The notes beneath the pieces are model-generated. The model searched no databases and was not told the origin of the DNA. It was given only the letters and a program-made list of their open reading frames with translations. The position numbers and the translations under genes are program-made. Source: Haloarcula nitratireducens (GTDB lineage Archaea; Halobacteriota; Halobacteria; Halobacteriales; Haloarculaceae). Taken from it: 11,565 bases of DNA. Of this stretch, positions 6,499 through 11,565 are shown one piece after another; positions within the stretch are counted from its first letter, which is position 1, and each line of letters starts with the position of its first letter. Location: NCBI RefSeq assembly GCF_019599505.1, contig NZ_RKLT01000048.1:1-11565 (forward strand). Reading direction: 5' to 3'.

Positions 6499-7884
6499 AT
6501 GAATCCAATCGAGAGAGGAAAAATCACGCTCGACGCGTGGCGGGCCAGAAGAGCAACCCCTGCAGAGATAGAGGCCCGGCAGCGACGACGGCTCGCTGAG
6601 ATGCTCTCATTTGCCCGACGACAGTCACGGTTCTATAAACGATACTACGCCGACGTCCCCGAGGGCAGTACCGACCTCACACAGTACCCGCCCGTAACGA
6701 AGCCGATACTCCTGGAGCACTTCGACGACGTCGTCACGGACACAGCGATTACCAAAGCCGAGATCGACGTATTTGTCGCGGACGAGACGAAGATCGGCGA
6801 GCGCTTCCTCGGTAGGTATCCAGTTTGGACGACATCGGGAACGACGGGCGAGCCGGGCATCTTCGTCCAGGACGAGACCGCATGGACCATTTCAGATGTA
6901 GTGGGCGATCGGTGGATCGTGCCCGCAATGGCCGAACTCTCATCACTGTCCCGACTCATCACGCAGAATCTCCGCATCGGACTCGTCGCAGTTTCAGGCG
7001 GTCACTTCGCCGGTGCGGCTGGCCTCGAGATGATGCGGCGAGAATCCGTCTATGGAGAGCGTCGCCTTCGGCTCTTTTCTCCAAAAAGCCCGATCGACGA
7101 CCTGATCGCCGATCTGAACCAGTACCAGCCCGCCATCCTCGAAGGCTACTCGACCGTCCTCGTCGAGTTGGCGCAAGCCCAGCAGGATGGTCGACTCAAC
7201 ATCAGCCCTGCACTCGTTCTCCCCACGGCAGAACCCATCTCTGAAACCCAAAAGCGAAGGCTGCGAGACACCTTCGATTGTGTGGTCCGCGAACTCTATG
7301 GGGCGACGGAGTTCGTCCCGATTGCCGTCGAGTGCGAACATGGGAATCTCCACGCTAATACTGACTGGGTCGTCCTTGAACCGGTCGACGAGGACTATCA
7401 GCCGGTCGAACCAGAGACACCGTCTGAGACCGTCCTCATCACGAGCCTCTCGAACCGAGTGCAACCGCTCGTTCGGTACGATCTCGGGGATAGCATCATG
7501 CTATACGAAGAGCGGTGTCCATGCGGGAGCGCATTCCCGGTTATGGAGGTCGGCGGCCGACAGGGAGCCGTGCTCCGGTTCGAAACTGATGACGGAAACG
7601 AAGTGCCGATTTTCCCACTTGCACTCTCGAGTGTCGTCGAAGAAATACCGGGTGTCCGTCGAACCCAGATTATTCGTACAGCTCCGACGACTCTTCAGGT
7701 TCGCTTTTCGGTCGTCCCCGATGCGACCGAGGACGAAGTTTGGAGACAGATCGAGCAGGAACTCCAGACATTTCTTCAGGGTCACGGAACTGGCCACGTA
7801 ACCGTCGAAGCTGCGTCCGAGCCACCACAACGAGAGACGCGGAGCGGGAAGTTCCGGCACGTCTGGTCAGAAGTGATAGACTGA
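6499..7884 (+). CDS. PaaK/CapK-like adenylate-forming ligase
   Basis: 461 residues. The signatures of the ANL (adenylate-forming) superfamily appear in order: the phosphate loop TSGTTGEPG (112-120), YGATE (267-271), RYDLGD (326-331), the hinge region GGRQGAV (352-358) and the C-terminal SGKFRHV (449-455), whose Lys451 is the candidate catalytic lysine. A CPCG pair (340-343) and a CEHGNLH segment (279-285) are features of the phenylacetate-CoA ligase/CapK branch. Such enzymes activate a carboxylate with ATP and usually pass it to coenzyme A. Its length is normal and nothing is broken. The preceding MBL-fold hydrolase suggests a small acyl or aryl metabolism module, but the substrate, phenylacetate included, is not proven. 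The protein is soluble. Confidence 0.88.
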   Translation: MNPIERGKITLDAWRARRATPAEIEARQRRRLAEMLSFARRQSRFYKRYYADVPEGSTDLTQYPPVTKPILLEHFDDVVTDTAITKAEIDVFVADETKIGERFLGRYPVWTTSGTTGEPGIFVQDETAWTISDVVGDRWIVPAMAELSSLSRLITQNLRIGLVAVSGGHFAGAAGLEMMRRESVYGERRLRLFSPKSPIDDLIADLNQYQPAILEGYSTVLVELAQAQQDGRLNISPALVLPTAEPISETQKRRLRDTFDCVVRELYGATEFVPIAVECEHGNLHANTDWVVLEPVDEDYQPVEPETPSETVLITSLSNRVQPLVRYDLGDSIMLYEERCPCGSAFPVMEVGGRQGAVLRFETDDGNEVPIFPLALSSVVEEIPGVRRTQIIRTAPTTLQVRFSVVPDATEDEVWRQIEQELQTFLQGHGTGHVTVEAASEPPQRETRSGKFRHVWSEVID

Positions 7885-7931
7885 CTCACTTCGCTCAGCC
7901 CGGGTCTGATCTCTCTTGGAGACAACCATCC

Positions 7932-7975
7932 CACCGTTGTGAACCGCGAATCGGAACTGGTCACGTCGTTCTGTC
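7932..7975 (+). repeat. dispersed repeat, copy 4 (degenerate)
   Basis: CACCGTTGTGAACCGCGAAT and the following TCGGAACTGGTCACGTCGTTC match the left part of copy 3 with one deletion and several substitutions (about 33 of 40 positions by eye). Similarity fades after 7975. It lies just downstream of the ligase gene; the rest of 7885-8068 shows no gene. Confidence 0.55.
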
Positions 7976-8068
7976 TGTAGATGGGGAGCACGAATCGCCG
8001 ATTAATTTGGCTCTCAACCAACCGAATCAGGTTCACGCGTCAAGTTCCTCACAATTACCGAATGCATC

Positions 8069-8372
8069 TCAGCTGGGATAGGCATCGACCATCGAGATGA
8101 GAGCGGCCGCGACGCGATATGCAGGCATCGTGTCGTCATGGAGGAGCACAACACCAGCGTGTGCCTCACCTAGAAGTGCGCCGAAATCTTTCACGTCACT
8201 GGTGACGACGATGAGCTCGTGTTCACGAGCGTAGGGGAGGGACGTCGGCTTCGTCGTCGGCTCCCTGTCCGACTGTGTCCCGAACGTGGACTGCGAATAG
8301 CACCTCTTTGTCGAGATACGTGCCTACTTTCGGATCGTGATGTTCGTCGATCAGAAACCGCCACGCCGCCAT
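8069..8372 (-). pseudogene. frameshifted DUF5615 PIN-like toxin
   Basis: Read on the minus strand from the ATG at 8372-8370, the first part gives MAAWRFLIDEHHDPKVGTYL and runs through HVRDTVGQGADDEADV. The frame then closes early, but the +1 frame continues cleanly with YAREHELIVVTSDVKDFGAL, then AHAGVVLLHDDTMPAYRVAA, to a TGA at 8071-8069. The break is one extra base in the run read as GTCCCTCCCC on the minus strand (plus 8232-8243). Repaired, the protein is 100 residues with the DUF5615 pattern: FLIDE near the start, D-DEAD in the middle and a late TSDxxDF acidic motif. DUF5615 proteins are PIN-like putative RNases of toxin-antitoxin pairs. The upstream antitoxin is largely missing (see the next entry). 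A sequencing error cannot be excluded, but loss of both partners favours true decay. Confidence 0.75.
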
Positions 8373-8373
8373 C

Positions 8374-8460
8374 TCATACGATATCCGGTCCGACGCCCTC
8401 GGAACGCTCGATTGAGTCCCGGACGTCTCCATTGCTTATCTCGACCGAGCTCTCTAATGA
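8374..8460 (-). pseudogene. possible remnant of the antitoxin partner
   Basis: On the minus strand a 28-codon frame (containing EISNGDVRDSIERSEGVGPD) ends in TGA one base before the DUF5615 start. That is the usual position of an antitoxin 3' end in such operons. A TAG lies immediately upstream in frame and no start is present, so only a tail could survive. No family is recognised; the assignment rests on position and coding-like composition. Confidence 0.25.
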
Positions 8461-8474
8461 CTACTCAAGCCTTG

Positions 8475-8696
8475 CTATTGATTGTCCGCGATCCGTTCGA
8501 CAGCGAGTACGAGTCGATAAAAGAGGTAGACCACGAATAGTCCGATTCCGATACTAAGCAGTCCACCCCATACTGCAAGCCAGAGGATGATATTAGCAGT
8601 AACAAGAACACTATACAGGAGGGAAACAAGGAGGAGGCCGGCGATGGTGGGCACAATAAACCGGGGAACCTTGATTTGCAGGTCGGCAACGCTCAT
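8475..8696 (-). CDS. small two-helix membrane protein
   Basis: 73 residues on the minus strand from the ATG at 8696-8694. After a short N-terminal segment (MSVADLQIKVPRF) there are two hydrophobic helices: about residues 14-38 (IVPTIAGLLLVSLLYSVLVT onward) and about 41-64 (VWGGLLSIGIGLFVVYLFYR). A short charged tail (VERIADNQ) follows. This is a predicted integral membrane protein with both ends probably on the same side. Small proteins of this shape are common and uncharacterised in haloarchaea. A TATA-like box precedes it at a suitable distance, and the composition is unlike a shadow frame. Function is unknown. Confidence 0.65.
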   Translation of the reverse strand: MSVADLQIKVPRFIVPTIAGLLLVSLLYSVLVTANIILWLAVWGGLLSIGIGLFVVYLFYRLVLAVERIADNQ

Positions 8697-8719
8697 AAAA
8701 TCTAATGAGGATACAACTA

Positions 8720-8729
8720 GAATAAATCT
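8720..8729 (-). promoter_or_regulatory. TATA-like box of the small membrane protein gene
   Basis: On the minus strand the sequence AGATTTATTC lies about 29 nt upstream of the ATG at 8696, fitting a leaderless archaeal promoter. The 73-bp inverted-end element begins just upstream of it. Confidence 0.45.
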
Positions 8730-8741
8730 TGTGAAGCGTCA

Positions 8742-8814
8742 GGCTCTGTTCACACCTGCAGTTGAGGAGTTTCCACGAAGAAATATATTGCAATAATAGG
8801 GTTTCAACAGAGCC
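8742..8814. mobile_element. 73-bp MITE-like element with inverted ends
   Basis: GGCTCTGTT at 8742-8750 is mirrored by AACAGAGCC at 8806-8814. Extended, the ends read GGCTCTGTTCACACC and (reverse strand) GGCTCTGTTGAAACC, 13 of 15 identical. Ends of the type GG-x-x-CTGTT are characteristic of IS6-family transposons, so this may be a miniature derivative or a solo deletion product. The interior is AT-rich and non-coding. No exact target duplication is adjacent, though GTCA occurs at 8738-8741 and 8816-8819. Confidence 0.6.
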
Positions 8815-8844
8815 GGTCATTCGAGATGGCGAACGATAGTCTCG

Positions 8845-8943
8845 CTATTCGATCGTCTTTGGTGGCGGGTAGTACCCGGTGTGCTCCATACCGTTTTCCT
8901 CGATCCACTCTAGCGTTCTGAACCTACAGTCATGCGTTATCAT
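8845..8943 (-). pseudogene. short coding-like remnant on the minus strand
   Basis: A 32-codon minus-strand frame from an ATG at 8943-8941 to TAG at 8847-8845. It contains TLEWIEENGMEHTGYYPPPK, which has the composition and proline-rich turn of a real protein end more than of a random frame. No family is recognised. It overlaps head-on the earliest possible start of the CPBP-type gene, which favours the later start at 8965. It could be the 3' end of a gene cut by rearrangement, or a complete microprotein. Confidence 0.3.
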
Positions 8944-8964
8944 GGCTCGAGTCCAGTATTACAT

Positions 8965-9792
8965 ATGGCTTCGATTACCCTGTTACTTGGAACGGCGCTA
9001 CGATTCCCCGCCCTCCGAAACACGTCGCCCAGAACGAAGACGGTCGTGGCCCTCGGCACATACGTTGCGTGGACTACGCTGACGTGGCTCTTAGAAGGCC
9101 GTATCCAGACGCTCCTCCGCCCGGAGGCTGTGGCTGACCGACTGGCCTACACCGTCCTTACGAATATCGTCGTCGGGACAATCCTCGCCTTGCTGCTCGT
9201 CCGAGAGTTCGTTGTGAACGACTTCACTACCCGGTCAGCTCTTGGTTTCCGTTCGGTGCCCCGGACCGTCGGTGGAATTATCGTCGGGGGAGCTCTCGGA
9301 TTCGGAGTCTATGTCCTGCAACAACCTCCGACAACAGACCTAATTGTGATCGTGAATGTGTTCGCGCAGGTGCTTCCCGTGTCGATTGCCGAGGTCGTAG
9401 TGTGTTGGGTCGTCGTCGGTGGCAGCATCAGTGCGGTATTACGACATCGGGGGCTACATCCGATCCTCGCGAAGGGAACAGCGCTCGGTGTATCGGCGGT
9501 GCTCTTCGGCGCCTACCACTTCGCGCATAGTCCACCGTTCAATACGCTTGCGATGGTTAGCCTCCTCACTGTAGTGGGCGTAGGAACGGGACTGGTGTAC
9601 TTCGGGAGTGGATCACTCTATGGCGCACTCATTTTCCACAACGTTATGGCGCTGTTCGGTATCATCTCGTCAGTCGTGGCGACCGGTCAGCTTGAGATGT
9701 ACCAGCAGCCACTCGTGCCGCTGCTGGCAACTGCTGCGGTCGCACTGGTCGTCCTCGTCAGTGTCGAACGGCTAGCCGTAACATCGCCCTGA
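8965..9792 (+). CDS. CPBP-type membrane protein (putative intramembrane protease), degenerate first motif
   Basis: 275 residues from the ATG at 8965; an ATG at 8932 would add 11 polar residues and overlap a minus-strand remnant. There are about seven or eight hydrophobic segments. The C-terminal half has the arrangement of the CPBP (CAAX protease and bacteriocin-processing, Abi) family: a glutamate motif SIAEVVVCW (140-148), FGAYHFAH (181-188) with candidate His185, and IFHNVMAL (223-230) with His225. The classic first motif EExxxR is changed: Glu143 is kept but the second Glu and the Arg are lost. In the Rce1-type enzymes the first Glu and the middle His are catalytic, so activity is possible but uncertain. 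It may process or bind a membrane substrate. No obvious partner adjoins it. Confidence 0.72.
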   Translation: MASITLLLGTALRFPALRNTSPRTKTVVALGTYVAWTTLTWLLEGRIQTLLRPEAVADRLAYTVLTNIVVGTILALLLVREFVVNDFTTRSALGFRSVPRTVGGIIVGGALGFGVYVLQQPPTTDLIVIVNVFAQVLPVSIAEVVVCWVVVGGSISAVLRHRGLHPILAKGTALGVSAVLFGAYHFAHSPPFNTLAMVSLLTVVGVGTGLVYFGSGSLYGALIFHNVMALFGIISSVVATGQLEMYQQPLVPLLATAAVALVVLVSVERLAVTSP

Positions 9793-9796
9793 ACAG

Positions 9797-9887
9797 GTGA
9801 CGAAGATCTGTCCGCTATGTGGCTTTACAGGCAAATCGCTTGATCCCGATTCTCCTGTCTGTGTTTGCAGCGCTAGTAGAAGTGGGC
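9797..9887 (+). pseudogene. possible zinc-finger gene start cut by repeat copy 3
   Basis: From a GTG at 9797, five bases after the CPBP-type stop, the frame gives VTKICPLCGFTGKSLDPDSP and then VCVC. The CPLC and CVC pairs could bind zinc as in a treble-clef or ribbon. The frame loses protein-like character where the repeat begins at 9888. It may be the start of a small zinc-finger gene interrupted by the repeat, or chance. Confidence 0.25.
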
Positions 9888-10032
9888 ATCACACCCGTTG
9901 TGAACAGCGAATCGGGACTGGTCGCTCCGTTCGTGTTACAAACACTCACTACACTCCTGCAAGAATGGGGTCGCTCCCGGTTCCTGCAGCTAGCAAACAG
10001 CAGCGTCGGCGACGGCAGGGCACGTGCCACCG
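9888..10032 (+). repeat. dispersed repeat, copy 3 (longest form)
   Basis: Begins ATCACACCCGTTGTGAACAG. It shares the left 104 bp with copy 2 (to CTGCAGCT at 9991) and the right-end block CGGCAGGGCACGTGCCACCG (10013-10032) with copy 1, so it spans both conserved ends. One frame is open through it, but differences among the copies fall freely at first and second codon positions and copies 1 and 2 carry a stop, so selection as protein is unlikely. It lies between the convergent ends of the CPBP-type gene and the broken minus-strand gene. Confidence 0.8.
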
Positions 10033-10089
10033 CGTCCATCCACATCGATTCTGTGCCGATTCCCGTCTTATCTCGTGTTCGTCACAGGG

Positions 10090-10960
10090 TTACCCCGAAG
10101 ACTCCACCACAACGGGTGTGACGCCACCAGTCGTTGCTTTCCTATCGCCGTTCTCCAACAGATCGAGACCGACGTAGCGTTGCTCGACTAATCTCTCGGC
10201 GGCCTCCATGTCCATCGCGAGCAACTCAGTCTTGGTCTGGTCCCGGCCGACCTGGCGTGTCTTCTCGACCAGATCGTCGCCACCGATATCGATTAGTTTC
10301 TCCCAAACACGTTTGACCGTCTGGCGATGGGGCTCCTTTCCCAGTTCCGCGGTCAGCGCGGTCTCCACGTCGCCCTTCGTGAAGAAGACGCCACTCCCGT
10401 CAGTGCGTTCGGTGGCGAACTCTGGCCAGCGTTTCGCGACGCTAATCGCTCTGTACGTGTTCTGGCGGTTCGACCGTTCGACGAACATCGTCTTCACTTT
10501 GGCCTGGCGGCAGTTCGCGAAGAAATCTAGCGGCGAGGAACTGGGCTCGATACCCGCTGGGAGCTGCTCGGCGTCTTCCTGCTGATCAGGATCTGCTTCG
10601 AGTTGCTGGGCCTTTGCGATCGCACTCTTGGCGATCTCGCGGGTTTGTGCCTGTTGGGCTTCGACATCGTCTAGGTGAACGGCGTTCTGTTCGCTTGCGG
10701 CGCTCGCCGTGGTTGCGATGTCGTGGGGTGCGCTCCTGGCCGGATTTCAATTAGTTGATAGTATCCTGCATGTTGGCGACGGTGTCGACGAGCGTTTCGA
10801 GAAGCTGTTCGACAAGCGGGTCAACCTCGCGGTCAGCTATTTGCGTGACGAGATCGTCAAAGACTGGTTTGTCTTAGCCGATAGCCATATCGAGGGCATC
10901 AGCAACGGCGGCGTCTCGCTCATTGACGGGAATGTCGTCGGTAGTAGTTGGGTCGGACAT
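10090..10960 (-). pseudogene. broken gene: coiled-coil protein with DNA-binding-like C-terminus
   Basis: On the minus strand a coding body runs from the ATG at 10960 (MSDPTTTDDIPVNERDAAVA) to TAA at 10092-10090, about 289 codons. It is broken three times: TAA at 10876-10874 (codon 29), TAA at 10753-10751 (codon 70), and one extra base in the G run 10725-10728, after which the reading moves to the frame of HDIATTASAASEQNAVHLDD. Coding character is continuous across all breaks: acidic helices (VDPLVEQLLETLVDTVANMQ), a heptad-like middle rich in Ala, Gln and Glu, then DFFANCRQAKVKTMFVERSN and a winged-helix-like tail (TKGDVETALTAELGKEPHRQ, TVKRVWEKLI). The longest intact piece starts at a GTG at 10497. 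Function is unknown; the shape suggests a plasmid- or provirus-type DNA-binding protein (inference). An IS630 transposase starts divergently 166 nt beyond its start. Confidence 0.72.
10108..10122 (-). repeat. 15-bp inverted copy of the dispersed-repeat left end
   Basis: On the minus strand this reads GTCACACCCGTTGTG, identical to the first 15 bases of repeat copy 2. It encodes VTPVV near the C-terminus of the broken gene. Together with the left end of copy 3 at 9888 it forms an inverted pair bounding 235 bp. The core CACACCCGTTGTG is itself a near-palindrome with CACA and TGTG ends. Confidence 0.6.
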
Positions 10961-11126
10961 TGTAACTGTAGTACCCGTTCCAGAATCGAACCGAGTGACC
11001 GACCACGGTACGGACGCATGCGTTGACCAGCGCTGCCGCTCTCGCGGTGGGGCTGACTTCGTTCAATTTGTGGGAAGGCTACAGTAACCGTTAGAACTTT
11101 CCGCCCGTAGTACGTTGAGTGATTTA

Positions 11127-11565
11127 ATGGACCATCTTGACGAGATCTCCGTCAAGGAACTTCAAGACGCTCTCGACAACGTGGACGGAAACAAGCCGAC
11201 ACAACGGTTGTTAGCGGCGATTGCGTACAAAAATGGTGTCACGCAGACCGAACTTGCTGAGTGGCACGACACCGGTCGAAGAACGATCTATAGCTGGCTC
11301 AAGCGACTCGACACCGACAAGTCGCTTGAGCAGGCTGTAACTGATGATAAGAGAACCGGTAGAAAAAGGAAGCTGTCAGATTTAGAGCAAAAAGAGTTTC
11401 AAGAGACTGTTCACGAACCACCCGAAAAAGCTGGGGTCGACGCGCCGGCGTGGACGCCGGCGCTCGCTCAAGACTATCTCGAAGAAACGTACGGTGTCAC
11501 GTATTCAATCCCGAGTTGTCGGCGGTTGCTGAAAGAAGCGGGATTGAGCTATCAAAAACCGCGCC
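11127..11565 (+). CDS. IS630-family transposase, N-terminal part
   Basis: 146 codons from the ATG at 11127 run off the right edge. The N-terminal DNA-binding region has a helix-turn-helix (RLLAAIAYKNGVTQTELAEW followed by TGRRTIYSWLKRLD), a basic linker (TGRKRKLSD) and the second helical region typical of IS630 transposases (WTPALAQDYLEETYGVTYSI, then SCRRLLKEAGLSYQKPR). The DDE catalytic domain would follow outside the window. IS630 elements insert at TA dinucleotides. A TA followed by CAGTAACCGTTAGAAC at about 11080 is a candidate left end, but without the other end it cannot be confirmed. The gene shows no break in the visible part, so the element may still be active. Confidence 0.85.
   Translation, partial: MDHLDEISVKELQDALDNVDGNKPTQRLLAAIAYKNGVTQTELAEWHDTGRRTIYSWLKRLDTDKSLEQAVTDDKRTGRKRKLSDLEQKEFQETVHEPPEKAGVDAPAWTPALAQDYLEETYGVTYSIPSCRRLLKEAGLSYQKPR

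Noticed and set aside
9819..10121. 100-codon plus-strand frame with a hydrophobic start running through repeat copy 3
   Set aside because: The repeat part is non-coding in the other copies, and the residues after 9991 look random.
9888..10122. Replication origin with Orc1/Cdc6 boxes
   Set aside because: The near-palindromic 15-mer invites this idea, but no orc1/cdc6 gene is in the window and I cannot match it to a known box.
10709..11026. 105-codon plus-strand frame
   Set aside because: It is antisense to the 5' half of the broken minus-strand gene, whose acidic coding pattern is the more convincing one.
1..11565. CRISPR arrays, tRNA or rRNA genes
   Set aside because: No regularly spaced short repeats, tRNA cloverleaf pattern or rRNA-like sequence was noticed on either strand.

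Overview
The window reads as haloarchaeal (class Halobacteria) DNA. Its proteins are rich in Asp and Glu, and it carries families largely confined to that class: Bat-type HTH_10 regulators, DUF7344 winged helices and a HalOD1 output domain. Promoter signals look archaeal (AT-rich boxes about 27-30 nt before starts, few Shine-Dalgarno sites). It appears to be an accessory, decaying region: sensory regulators and a toxin-antitoxin pair lie among broken genes, dispersed repeats, a MITE-like element and an IS630 transposase cut by the right edge.

Left part (1-1640): the 3' end of a Bat-type HTH_10 regulator, a single-domain rhodanese, then a one-base-overlapping winged-helix/MazF-PemK toxin-antitoxin operon. 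Middle left (1640-5050): a regulatory cluster with a DUF7344 regulator bearing a TrmB-like C-terminal part, an overlapping stand-alone HalOD1 protein, a wHTH-PAS-Bat-HTH_10 regulator and a second, minimal DUF7344 protein. Middle (5050-7890): a stretch of remnants (a dispersed repeat joined to a VIT1/CCC1-like membrane fragment), then an MBL-fold hydrolase and a PaaK/CapK-like adenylate-forming ligase in the same direction.

Right part (7890-11565): a frameshifted DUF5615 PIN-like toxin, a small two-helix membrane protein, a 73-bp element with inverted ends, a CPBP-type membrane protein, a repeat copy, a roughly 289-codon minus-strand gene broken by two TAA codons and one frameshift, and the start of an IS630 transposase.

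The main observation beyond gene calls is a dispersed repeat of about 104-145 bp starting (G/A)TCACACCCGTTGT, with three good copies and one degenerate copy. Its first 15 bases recur, inverted, in the last codons of the broken minus-strand gene. All family assignments come from reading motifs by eye; no database search was run.
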